A stretch of DNA of 9,168 nt from Rhodoferax sp. (GCA_021731215.1 JAKFXU010000460.1:1-9168); one strand, 5' to 3'; numbered from the stretch's first letter, positions 1 through 7,261 are shown. Numbers and translations: made by a program. The notes: a model not told the origin generated them from the letters alone.

Positions 1-849
1 GAGCTGGTGCGAGGCCTCCCGTTTGGCGCGTTTGCTGCGGCCCAGAATGCGCAACGTCACCCCACTGAACACGGCCGCGGCTGCCAGCACCAGCGCCGCC
101 AGCAGCGCCGCTGGCCTTTCCCAGCCGGCCAGATCGGCCACGCTCCACAGGGCGACGGCCGCCAGCGCGGCGACGGTGAAGCGGCGCGCAAACCAGGCCG
201 GATACTCGGGTGTGATCAGAAACATGGGAACCACCACGAAGGCGACGGCGGCAAGCAGGGTAGCGCCCCACGCCATGAAGCCCCAGCCCAGATGGAGGTC
301 GGCCAGTTGAAGCAGCGGCAGCTCAAGCGACAGGCCCAGCGCAACTGCCAGCCCGACGCCCGACAAGGCCGTGACGCTCAAGCCCAGGAGCGACAGCTTG
401 AAGCCAAGCAGCGTCGGATTGGTCGCTGCCATGCCCCGCAGTGCGAACGCCGCGGCGACCACAAAAATCACCACACCGGTCGCAAGACATACCGCTGCGC
501 CGGCAAACAGCAGGGGCTCATAAGTCAGAAAAGCCGCCGCCAGGAGCAGTGCGCCGGGCGTGATGGCGGCGTGCACCAGCGTGGCGAGTTGCAGCGGCCG
601 GCGAAAATTGGCGCCCACCACGACCGGCAGCAACTGCTGCATGGCGCCGAGCATCACCTGCAGCATGAAACCCACCGTGATCAGATGGGTCAGCGCCAGC
701 GCGGCGGGGGTCCAGCGCGAGGCAAACAGTTCAGGCCCGCTGTACAGCAGCAAGACGCCGGCCAGCATCACAAACAGCGGCGCCGTCAGAAAGAAACGCA
801 GCGGCGCGCTGATCGGCGGCGCCTGCTCGAACGACAGCAGCGCCTGCAT
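1..849 (-). CDS. Polytopic membrane protein, NnrS / heme-copper oxidase subunit I-like (partial, C-terminus off the left edge)
   Basis: The frame from the ATG at 849 stays open to base 1, giving 283 residues without a stop. The sequence is strongly hydrophobic, with about eight probable membrane spans (roughly residues 20-37, 50-77, 87-108, 113-138, 148-172, 183-212, 223-240, 246-266) and few charges outside the loops. Histidines sit inside or beside spans: H55 in ALTHLITVGFML, H93 in LVHAAIT and H186 in DLHLGWGF. The THLxTxGFxxxxxxGAxxQLLPVV pattern recalls NnrS-like and CcoN-like membrane proteins found near denitrification genes, where such histidines may bind heme or metal. The start codon overlaps the stop of the DUF2249 gene by one base (TAATG), which suggests translational coupling. 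The gene itself is secure; the family assignment comes from pattern memory and the function (NO or O2 response) is inference. The last visible residues are basic (RSKRAKRE), fitting a cytoplasmic loop or tail. Confidence 0.8.
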   Translation of the reverse strand, partial: MQALLSFEQAPPISAPLRFFLTAPLFVMLAGVLLLYSGPELFASRWTPAALALTHLITVGFMLQVMLGAMQQLLPVVVGANFRRPLQLATLVHAAITPGALLLAAAFLTYEPLLFAGAAVCLATGVVIFVVAAAFALRGMAATNPTLLGFKLSLLGLSVTALSGVGLAVALGLSLELPLLQLADLHLGWGFMAWGATLLAAVAFVVVPMFLITPEYPAWFARRFTVAALAAVALWSVADLAGWERPAALLAALVLAAAAVFSGVTLRILGRSKRAKREASHQL

Positions 850-1085
850 TACCGCGCACCTCGCCAGATCAGAATTTCGACGGTGCCGTCGCTCGCATGA
901 CTGGTCCGGCGCGAATAGCCGTTGCGCTCCAGCGCCTGATAAAGGGGATAGGGCTCACGCGACAACAGCAGCAACACATCCTCGGCCGGGCCGCTCGCTG
1001 CCAGCGCCTCCATGGTCAGCACAAACGGCTCCGGCGGCTCGAGCCCGCGCCCATCGATGGTTTTGACGACCCTGGTCTGGTTCAT
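849..1085 (-). CDS. DUF2249 domain protein
   Basis: This encodes a 78-residue soluble protein. Its opening resembles DUF2249, a small TusA/SirA-like fold: a D-x-R-x-L-x-PPEP segment (D11 to P20, DGRGLEPPEP), then a helix-like TMEALAA and a strand (VLLLLSREPYPLY) leading to a late NGYSRR turn. DUF2249 proteins often occur beside, or fused to, hemerythrin domains and denitrification genes; their biochemical role is not settled. I chose the ATG at 1085 because GGAG lies just upstream in the 17-base gap after the hemerythrin gene and because the DUF2249 similarity begins there. A longer reading to 1169 would run into that gene. There is no cysteine, so a TusA-like persulfide sulfur carrier role is unlikely. 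The stop overlaps the next start by one base, placing it in one translation unit with the membrane protein. Confidence 0.85.
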   Translation of the reverse strand: MNQTRVVKTIDGRGLEPPEPFVLTMEALAASGPAEDVLLLLSREPYPLYQALERNGYSRRTSHASDGTVEILIWRGAR

Positions 1086-1102
1086 ACGACCACTCCGATG
1101 GC

Positions 1103-1543
1103 CTACTGCAGCTTGTGCTGCAACTGCGCCAGCAAGGTGTTGACCTGAGACCTCAGATGATCGTCGCACATGGGGTAGAGCACGTTCTCTTCCTTCATAT
1201 TGTGCTGCTGCATCATGATGAGCAGGGTCTCGGCGTTGCCCGCGTAGTCGTCGGCATCCTGCGCCGCTAACGCCTCCTGTGCCGCGGCCATCAGTTCACG
1301 CATCTGAATATGTTCATCGCGCATCACCTGGGTCGGCCCCATGGTCATGCCGCTTTGCGCTTCAAAGGCGGGAAACAGCAGCTCTTCTTCGGCCGCAAAG
1401 TGCTGCTGCATGGCGCCGGCGAAACCGGCAAAAGCGGCGCTGGCGCGCTCCCACGCCTGCGCCGCGACCGCCTGTTCGACCTCGGCAAAAAGGTCATCGC
1501 AATGGCGATGATCGTCCGTCATGCAGTTTTTGATGTTGGACAT
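1103..1543 (-). CDS. Hemerythrin-like (HHE domain) di-iron protein
   Basis: This is a 146-residue, probably cytoplasmic helical protein with no signal peptide. The spaced ligands of a hemerythrin/HHE four-helix bundle are visible: H12/H14 in DDHRHCD, H48 with E52 in QQHFAAEEELLFP, H78 in RDEHIQM, and H114 with E118 in QQHNMKEENVLYP. Proteins of this family bind a di-iron centre and are associated with O2 binding or sensing, NO handling or iron-sulfur repair. The start at 1543 (MSNIKNC) is 23 bases after the bzdY stop, but no good Shine-Dalgarno precedes it or the alternative ATG at 1522 (MTDDHRHC), so the exact start is uncertain by seven residues. It leads a three-gene run with the DUF2249 and membrane genes. 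The short gap after bzdY and lack of a terminator suggest read-through from the benzoate operon. The domain is sure; the physiological ligand is not known. Confidence 0.9.
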   Translation of the reverse strand: MSNIKNCMTDDHRHCDDLFAEVEQAVAAQAWERASAAFAGFAGAMQQHFAAEEELLFPAFEAQSGMTMGPTQVMRDEHIQMRELMAAAQEALAAQDADDYAGNAETLLIMMQQHNMKEENVLYPMCDDHLRSQVNTLLAQLQHKLQ

Positions 1544-1566
1544 AAAGACTACCGGGTTGGGTGGGG

Positions 1567-2697
1567 TCAGGCTTTTGGTTTCGCCAGCACCTGCTGCGCG
1601 AACTGGTCGTCGAACAGGGCTCCTTGGGCCACCAGTTGCCGGTATTTGACGAAGTCGATCACATCTTTGCCGGTGACTTTTTTGGCATCGAAGGCGTTGA
1701 AGCCGAGATAGGCCTCGTGATTCATGTTGGCCGCCAGCCAATGGCGGTTGGCCAGCTTGAACTGGTCCCAGAAGAACTTCTTCTTGCCGCGAATGCCGTC
1801 AATCGACTTGATCAGGCAATGCGGAAAGAGATTGGTGAATTTCCAGACCAGTTCATTGACCGCCGCATCGAGCCGGCTGAAGTCGGTCGTGCACTGCGCC
1901 ATCAGTTCCTTGGCCGCCTTGACCTGATCGGCGGCCACGGCCTCGCCATACACCAGCTCGCCGTCATCGACGTAGGCATCGGTGCGCACCAGCGGATTGC
2001 GCACCCACTCGCCATCTTTCTTCAGCACCGGCACCACCTTGGTGACCAGGTTCTTGGCGCGCATCTTGTAGGCGCTCCAGGTCTCGCAGGAAACGCAGTT
2101 GTACATCGCGTCTTCCATGTTGAGCATCCAGGGCAGGAAATCGGTCGAGCCGCCGTCGGGCGCACTGCCGTGCTTGGGCCCGGCCTGACCGAAGATGGCC
2201 AGGTCCGAGGTCACCGTCAGGTCGGTGGCCATGCCGATTTCCTGGCCGCCCGCCACCCGCATGCCGTTGACGCGGCAGATGGTCGGCTTCTTGCAGTTGA
2301 GGATGCCATCGACCATGGCGTTGAACAGATCCATGTACTCGCCGTATTCATTGGGTCGTTTCGAGTAGTAGGCGGCGTACTCGGCGGTGTTGCCGCCGGT
2401 GCAGAAGGCCTTGTCGCCCACCGCCGTGAAGACCACGGCCACCACGGCGCGGTCGCTGGAGGCGCGCTGGAAGCCGGCAATCACCGCCTTCACCATTTCC
2501 GTGGTGTAGGAGTTGTACTGGGCCGGATTGTTGAGAATGATCCAGGCGGTAAACAAGCCCGCCACGGTGTTGCCCTGCGGGTCGGTGACCGGGCGTCGTT
2601 CATAGAGGACCGAAGGGGCTTCGGTGCCGAAATGCGCTTCGCCCAGCAGAGCGTGGTCTTTCAGTTCGTTGTCGCGGCGCAGCCAGTTGAGTGTCAT
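1567..2697 (-). CDS. bzdY: 6-oxocyclohex-1-ene-1-carbonyl-CoA hydrolase (ring-opening)
   Basis: This enzyme adds two waters to 6-oxocyclohex-1-ene-1-carbonyl-CoA and hydrolytically opens the ring to 3-hydroxypimelyl-CoA, the last step specific to the benzoyl-CoA pathway. The 376-residue protein has the length expected for the Oah/BamA/BzdY family, which is longer than ordinary crotonases. The crotonase core is visible: WIILNNPAQYNSYTTEM (52-68), oxyanion-hole segments FCTGGNTAEYAAYY (98-111) and GMRVAGGQEIGMATD (145-159), and the family-typical stretch GPKHGSAPDGGSTDFLPW (173-190). The C-terminal part (about 200-376) is the extension expected of this family. The ATG at 2697 is fixed by AAGGAGA six bases upstream. 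It follows bzdX by 34 bases and precedes the hemerythrin gene by 23. The equivalent gene in Thauera is called oah. Gene identity is strong from sequence and context. Confidence 0.95.
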   Translation of the reverse strand: MTLNWLRRDNELKDHALLGEAHFGTEAPSVLYERRPVTDPQGNTVAGLFTAWIILNNPAQYNSYTTEMVKAVIAGFQRASSDRAVVAVVFTAVGDKAFCTGGNTAEYAAYYSKRPNEYGEYMDLFNAMVDGILNCKKPTICRVNGMRVAGGQEIGMATDLTVTSDLAIFGQAGPKHGSAPDGGSTDFLPWMLNMEDAMYNCVSCETWSAYKMRAKNLVTKVVPVLKKDGEWVRNPLVRTDAYVDDGELVYGEAVAADQVKAAKELMAQCTTDFSRLDAAVNELVWKFTNLFPHCLIKSIDGIRGKKKFFWDQFKLANRHWLAANMNHEAYLGFNAFDAKKVTGKDVIDFVKYRQLVAQGALFDDQFAQQVLAKPKA

Positions 2698-2703
2698 ATT
2701 GTT

Positions 2704-2710
2704 TCTCCTT
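2704..2710 (-). promoter_or_regulatory. Ribosome binding site of bzdY
   Basis: AAGGAGA on the minus strand, six bases before the ATG at 2697. It is the best Shine-Dalgarno match in the middle of the operon, fixes the bzdY start, and would favour strong translation of the ring-opening hydrolase. Confidence 0.75.
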
Positions 2711-2731
2711 GTCGGTTGAAGTGAATTGAGA

Positions 2732-3802
2732 TCAGTTGAAATCGGGGGTCAGGATGACGCGGCGCTTGAGTTGGCCGTGATGGGCTTGGTCGAAGACCTG
2801 TTCAATCTGGCTCATGGGGCGGGTTTCCACAAAGGGGGCAAGCTGGATGCGTCCGTCCAGACACATCTCCAGCACGGCCGGGTATTTGTCCGGCGTGCAG
2901 CCCCAGGTGCCAATGATCTCGGCGTCGAAGGCCATCAGTTTGGACAGCATGTAGCTGGTCTCGTCGGTGCCATAACCGACCACCACCAGCATGCCGACAA
3001 AGGACAGCAAGGAGAGCGCGCTCTCCTGACCCGACTTGGTGCCGGTGCACTCGAAAATCTTCCAGCCCGTGTTGCTTGAGACGCCGGCCGCCTTGGCGAT
3101 CGCCTTGAATTGTTCCTTCAGTTCCTTGCTGCTCAAGCCGCGCGGGTTGAGCGTGGCGTCGGCCCCGAAACTCTCCATCTTCTGCAGCTTTTCAGCGTTG
3201 ACATCAATGCCGACCACCAGCCTGGCGCCCATGCCCTTGGCCACCTGCACCATGAAACTGCCGACGCCACCCGCCGCGCCCACCACCACCACCAGGTCGC
3301 CAGCGCCGAGTTTCGCCCGGACCGCGGCCTGATAGGGCGTGGTCACCGCATCCGCGATCACCGCCAGGTGTTCCAGTGGAATGTCCTTGCGGTTCTCCAC
3401 CAGGCAGAGAAACTTGGACTGCACCACGATGTGGCTGGAGAAGCCACCGTAAATGCCCATCGAGTTGCCCGGCATTTTTTGCGCCAGACAACGATTGCCG
3501 CGCCCGCCCTGGCATAGATCGCACTCGCCGCAGGGAAGCACGGCCGGGATGATGACTTCCTTGCCGATCAGGCCGGCTTGCCCGCCGATGACCACGCCGC
3601 TGATCTCGTGCCCCAGGGACAGGGGTGGTTTTTGCACCGTCGGCACCCCCATGTAGAAGTAGGACAGGTCGGTGTGGCACACCCCACAGCCCTTGATCTC
3701 GACCACCACGTCGCCGGCCTGCAGCGCCGGCATCGGGATGCGGGTGCGGGCCAGCTTGCCCGGCTCGGACATCTGCCAGGTATCAATGAATTCAGGAATC
3801 AT
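2732..3802 (-). CDS. bzdX: 6-hydroxycyclohex-1-ene-1-carbonyl-CoA dehydrogenase (zinc-type, NAD-dependent)
   Basis: This enzyme oxidises 6-hydroxycyclohex-1-ene-1-carbonyl-CoA to the 6-oxo compound that BzdY cleaves. The 356-residue protein is a medium-chain zinc alcohol dehydrogenase. Catalytic-zinc residues are C42 (GCGVCHTD) and H65-E66 (GHEISG). The structural-zinc lobe has C91, C94, C97 and C105 (CGECDLC...C). The nucleotide-binding loop is GAAGGVG at 175-181, and D200 at the end of the next strand (VGIDVN) fits NAD rather than NADP. Both zinc sites look complete. The ATG at 3802 follows an AAGGA-containing, A-rich leader in a 34-base gap after bzdW. Its position between the dienoyl-CoA hydratase and the ring-opening hydrolase matches the bzdW-X-Y (dch-had-oah) order, which separates it from generic alcohol dehydrogenases. 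The Thauera name is had. Confidence 0.95.
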   Translation of the reverse strand: MIPEFIDTWQMSEPGKLARTRIPMPALQAGDVVVEIKGCGVCHTDLSYFYMGVPTVQKPPLSLGHEISGVVIGGQAGLIGKEVIIPAVLPCGECDLCQGGRGNRCLAQKMPGNSMGIYGGFSSHIVVQSKFLCLVENRKDIPLEHLAVIADAVTTPYQAAVRAKLGAGDLVVVVGAAGGVGSFMVQVAKGMGARLVVGIDVNAEKLQKMESFGADATLNPRGLSSKELKEQFKAIAKAAGVSSNTGWKIFECTGTKSGQESALSLLSFVGMLVVVGYGTDETSYMLSKLMAFDAEIIGTWGCTPDKYPAVLEMCLDGRIQLAPFVETRPMSQIEQVFDQAHHGQLKRRVILTPDFN

Positions 3803-3836
3803 GCTTTTTTTCCTTAGGTACCAATGAAGGGCCGGA

Positions 3837-4619
3837 TCAGGAATTGCGCCAGACCGGCTTGCGCTTTTCGAGGAAGGCGGCCAGCCCCTCTTGGGCGTCG
3901 TCGGTCAGCATCAGTTCCTTGAGATAGATGCGCTCCGCCGTGTCCAGCGCCTCGTTGAAGGGCTTGCCCGCTGCTTCGCGGATCGCCCGGCGGGTGCTGA
4001 GCAAGGCGACGCGCGAGAGCTTCAGAAAGGGCGCCAGGAAAGCCTGCACGTCGGCGCCAAAACTTTCGCGCGGGAAGACGCGATTGACCAGCCCCATCGC
4101 CTTGCCCTCCTCCGCCGTGAAATTCTCGCCGCCCAGCAGGATTTCCATGGCGCGGGCCGGGGCCACCAGCCGGGGCAGCAGCACCGCGGCCACCGGCGCA
4201 AACACTGCCAGCTTGATCTCGGGCTGACCGAACTTGGCACCGGCAAGCGCCACCATCATGTCGCAGCCGATGGCCAGTTCCATGCCGCCGCCCAGGGCCG
4301 CCCCATTGACCACGGCAATCGTCGGCGCGGGTATTTTTTGCAGCCGGCGAAAGATGCCGTGGAACACTTCGATCATGTGGTCGACCTTGTCCGGCGTGTG
4401 ATCGGCCACCTCGACCCCGGCGGAAAAAGCCTTTTCGCCGACCCCGGTGATGACCAGCAGCTTGACCGACCCATCTTCCCGGCACGCGTCGAGCGCGTCA
4501 TTGAGCTCTGCCATGGTCGGAATGTCGAGCACATTGAACGGCGGGCGATTGATGGCAAGCGTCGCCAAGCCGTCGACGACGCCGTACTGAATAAACTGAA
4601 ATTGTGGCAATGCGACCAT
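3837..4619 (-). CDS. bzdW: Cyclohexa-1,5-diene-1-carbonyl-CoA hydratase
   Basis: This enzyme adds water to the cyclic dienoyl-CoA made by benzoyl-CoA reductase, giving 6-hydroxycyclohex-1-ene-1-carbonyl-CoA. The 260-residue protein has the normal length of an enoyl-CoA hydratase. It shows the crotonase substrate pocket NRPPFNVLDIPTM (24-36), the first oxyanion-hole segment AFSAGVEVADH (64-74), and GAALGGGMELAIGCD (106-120). E114 and E134 (GQPEIKLAVF) align with the two catalytic glutamates of rat enoyl-CoA hydratase (E144 and E164). The usual IPGAGGTQR stretch is replaced by AVFAPVAAVLLPR (138-150), consistent with a specialised substrate. The ATG at 4619 is preceded by GAGAAGGA. A 75-base gap separates it from bzdV, the longest in the window. 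Taken alone it could be a generic hydratase; the neighbours decide the call. The Thauera name is dch. Confidence 0.93.
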   Translation of the reverse strand: MVALPQFQFIQYGVVDGLATLAINRPPFNVLDIPTMAELNDALDACREDGSVKLLVITGVGEKAFSAGVEVADHTPDKVDHMIEVFHGIFRRLQKIPAPTIAVVNGAALGGGMELAIGCDMMVALAGAKFGQPEIKLAVFAPVAAVLLPRLVAPARAMEILLGGENFTAEEGKAMGLVNRVFPRESFGADVQAFLAPFLKLSRVALLSTRRAIREAAGKPFNEALDTAERIYLKELMLTDDAQEGLAAFLEKRKPVWRNS

Positions 4620-4694
4620 GGTTCCTTCTCTCTTTGGTATTCGCTCTTAAGCTGCAGTTGAAAAGCACAAACTTCGCTCTGATGCACCTTGGCC

Positions 4695-7253
4695 TCAGAA
4701 CAGCTCGTCATCATCGGAACTGCCGCCTGCCGGCATCTTGCCGTACTGCTGCAGGTAGGCCTGGATCATCTGGGATTCGCGCGAGGTGTACATCGCCGCT
4801 TCTTCGAACACGAAATACCTGGCGCCGCCGTCGCGCTCGAGTTGTTCGAGCAGCCCGGCGCGCAGGTTCTCGACGCCCTTGATCACCAGCACGTTCTTGT
4901 CGGCGTCGAGCAACTGGAACACGCCGGCCTCGATTGAGACTGCAGCGACCACGGCAGCTGAAAATTCCAGCCAGGTTTCCGGCGGCAGGACCGAAGCGGA
5001 AATCTGCGGTGCCAGATTGCACTTGAAGCAGCGCGCTGCTTCGGCGCGCGCCGTGGCGTCGTCGAAGCCGGTTTCGACCTCATCCCAGCCGGCCCGTTGT
5101 TCTGGCGCCAGCATGATCGGATGGAACTTGCGGCGCCTGTTGAAGCGCTCGTCGCGGCCGATCCAGGGCGCGGTCTCCCAGCCGTCGCGCAGCAAGGTTT
5201 CGGAAATGTCGCCATCGCCGCCGAGCTGCTTGTCCATTGCCATCGCGGCGATGCGCCCGTGTGCGACCGATTCGATCAAGGTGGATGGACCCAGCACGCA
5301 ATCGCCGCCGGCATAGACGCCGGGACGGCTGGAGAGCAGCGAGTCCTCGCGCACCGTGATGCGGCCTTTCTGGTCAGTGTTGACACCAAAGCCGGCGAAG
5401 CGGTCCGGATACTGGCCGACCGCGGCGATCACCAGATCGACGCCTTCGCACACCTCTTCCCCGGTATCGACCGGGCGCCGGCGTTTCGATGCATCAGGCT
5501 CGCCGAGCGCCATTTTTGCGTAGGTAATGGTCAGACGCGAGCCCTTGTGGCCCGCCTCGATCTTCTTCGGCGCCAGCAGGTAGCGGATATTGACGCCCTC
5601 CTCGACACAGCCTTCGAATTCATCGAGGCGCGCCGGCATTTCCTCGCGCGTGCGGCGATAGACCAGGTCCACCTCGGCGCCGAAGCGGCGCGAAGTGCGG
5701 GCGTTGTCGGTCGCCACATTGCCGCCGCCGATCACCGCCACGCGTTGGCCGGTCTGGATGCCGTCGGGCGTGTTGACCAGGCCCATGGTCGCGGCGCGCA
5801 GATAGCTCGGGCTGTCAACGACACCCGCCAGATCGTCGCCGGGGATGCCGAGCGGGTCGCCGCCCTGGCAGCCGATGCCGATGAAGACGGCTTCAAAGCC
5901 TGCAGCGAACAGCGGATCGAGCTGGTCGATCTTGCTGCCATAGCGGAATTCGACGCCAAGCTGCTCGACCTCGGCGACTTCGTCGTCGATCACCTGACCC
6001 GGCACGCGGTACGACGGAATGCCGTAGCGCGCCATGCCGCCGGCCGCCGCTTCGGCGTCGAAAACCGTCACGCCATGGCCCTGCTTGGCCAGATAGTAGG
6101 CGACGGTCAGGCCGGCCGGGCCGGCGCCGATGACGGCCGCTTTTTTGCCGGTGGAGGGTAGTTGCTTGGCGTACTGGCGCCACAGTCCGGTGTCCTGGTC
6201 GGCGGCAATGCGCTTGAGGCTGCGGATCGACAGCGGATCGTCAAGCTGGCCGCGGCGACAGGCGGTCTCGCACATGGCGAAGCAGGCGCGCCCGAGAATG
6301 CCGGGGAAAGGAAGTTTTTCGCGCACCACGGCAAGCGCTTCGCCGTATTTTCCTTCGGCCGCCAGTTGCACATAACGCGGCACGTCGATGCCGGCCGGAC
6401 ACGCGGCCTTGCACGGCACCATCGATTCCTCGCGGCGCGCCGGATCGAGCGTGCGATCAAGCAGCGCGCCGGTCGGACAGACGGTGACGCAGGCCTGGCA
6501 GAAAGTGCAGCCCGACTCGATCAGCGTGGCAGCAATGGTCCCGACGTAGCGCCGGATGCCCTGCGGTGTCTCGACTTCCTTGACTTCAAGGCAGCCGACA
6601 CCACGCACGTCGTTGCAGGCGACCAGGCAACGGCGGCAATCAATGCACAGCTTGTAATCACGGTCGAAGAAGGGTTCGTTCTTGATCACCGGCAACTGCA
6701 CCGGCTTGTATGGGGGCGTGCTGTTCGGGATGCCGATGTAGTCAGAGACCTTGCGCAGTTCGCAGCTCGAAAATATCGAGCAGCAGCGGGTCTCGGGTGG
6801 ATTGCCGTAGGAGCATTGGGTGCGCGAGCAGCCGTCGCGCTGCGGACAGACCAGGCAGACGTGGGGGTGGGCCCCCAGGATTTTCGCCAGCTGACCCTGG
6901 CGGGCGGTCTGGAGCGGCGCCGTGTTGGTGCGTACCACCAGGCCGGCGGTGACCGCGGTCGAGCAGGCCTTGCTCGGCCCCGGCACGCCGGCAATCTCGA
7001 TCAGGCACAGATTGCAGCCGCCATCGCCCTTGTCCGCGCAGCCGCGCTGCTGGGCCGGCGGCAGATCGGGGTGGGCGCACAAGGCCGGAATGTAGATGCC
7101 GGCCACCGATGCCGCGTTGAGCACCGACGCACCGAGCGGCGCCTCGATGACCTTGCCGTCAATCGTCAGTTGGATCGGCGCGCCGAACTCAGCCGCATCC
7201 GTGGCCCGGCTGGCCTTCCACCACTTGATTACTGAGGTCTGTTGCGCTTGCAT
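4695..7253 (-). CDS. bzdV: NADPH:ferredoxin oxidoreductase-like iron-sulfur flavoprotein (NuoG-N / GltD fusion)
   Basis: This 852-residue protein probably passes electrons from NADPH to the ferredoxin feeding benzoyl-CoA reductase; that role is proposed from homology, not shown here. Domains in order: a NuoG-like [2Fe-2S] domain (about 25-110; C59, C80, C83, C97, with an insert carrying C72); a His-Cys cluster motif H129-x3-C133-x2-C136-x5-C142; two [4Fe-4S] motifs (C203/206/209/213 and C249/252/255/259); and a GltD-type module with C281, C285, C324, C328 and C332. The module has an FAD loop GAGPAGLT (376-383), an NADPH loop GGGNVATD (509-516) and a second FAD motif near VYAGGDC (646-652). 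ARCFKC (740-745) follows, then an extra cysteine-free domain (about 755-852) ending SSDDDELF. The start at 7253 has AGGAGA eight bases upstream; a longer reading to 7604 would overlap bzdU. The 16-base gap after bzdU supports cotranscription. Confidence 0.92.
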   Translation of the reverse strand: MQAQQTSVIKWWKASRATDAAEFGAPIQLTIDGKVIEAPLGASVLNAASVAGIYIPALCAHPDLPPAQQRGCADKGDGGCNLCLIEIAGVPGPSKACSTAVTAGLVVRTNTAPLQTARQGQLAKILGAHPHVCLVCPQRDGCSRTQCSYGNPPETRCCSIFSSCELRKVSDYIGIPNSTPPYKPVQLPVIKNEPFFDRDYKLCIDCRRCLVACNDVRGVGCLEVKEVETPQGIRRYVGTIAATLIESGCTFCQACVTVCPTGALLDRTLDPARREESMVPCKAACPAGIDVPRYVQLAAEGKYGEALAVVREKLPFPGILGRACFAMCETACRRGQLDDPLSIRSLKRIAADQDTGLWRQYAKQLPSTGKKAAVIGAGPAGLTVAYYLAKQGHGVTVFDAEAAAGGMARYGIPSYRVPGQVIDDEVAEVEQLGVEFRYGSKIDQLDPLFAAGFEAVFIGIGCQGGDPLGIPGDDLAGVVDSPSYLRAATMGLVNTPDGIQTGQRVAVIGGGNVATDNARTSRRFGAEVDLVYRRTREEMPARLDEFEGCVEEGVNIRYLLAPKKIEAGHKGSRLTITYAKMALGEPDASKRRRPVDTGEEVCEGVDLVIAAVGQYPDRFAGFGVNTDQKGRITVREDSLLSSRPGVYAGGDCVLGPSTLIESVAHGRIAAMAMDKQLGGDGDISETLLRDGWETAPWIGRDERFNRRRKFHPIMLAPEQRAGWDEVETGFDDATARAEAARCFKCNLAPQISASVLPPETWLEFSAAVVAAVSIEAGVFQLLDADKNVLVIKGVENLRAGLLEQLERDGGARYFVFEEAAMYTSRESQMIQAYLQQYGKMPAGGSSDDDELF

Positions 7254-7261
7254 CGCTCTGG

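Noticed and set aside
7..900. Long plus-strand open frame of 297 codons
   Set aside because: Its translation is dominated by Arg, Gln, His and Gly with no domain, and it lies opposite the hydrophobic membrane protein and DUF2249 genes. It is a GC-rich antisense shadow.
1544..1566. Terminator after bzdY
   Set aside because: The 23-base gap is C-rich with no inverted repeat and no U-run in the minus-strand transcript.
1561..2724. Plus-strand open frame of 387 codons opposite bzdY
   Set aside because: It is antisense to a gene with clear crotonase motifs. High third-position GC opens such frames; no recognisable family or ribosome site supports it.
4620..4694. BzdR operator (TGCA repeats) in the bzdV-bzdW gap
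   Set aside because: Two TGCA sequences occur (GGTGCATC and CTGCAG), but their spacing and context do not form the longer palindromes described for BzdR operators, and this gap is internal to the operon.
5097..7235. Two long plus-strand open frames opposite bzdV
   Set aside because: Both (5097-6161 and 6162-7235) are antisense to the motif-rich bzdV gene and have Ala/Arg/His-rich translations without domains.
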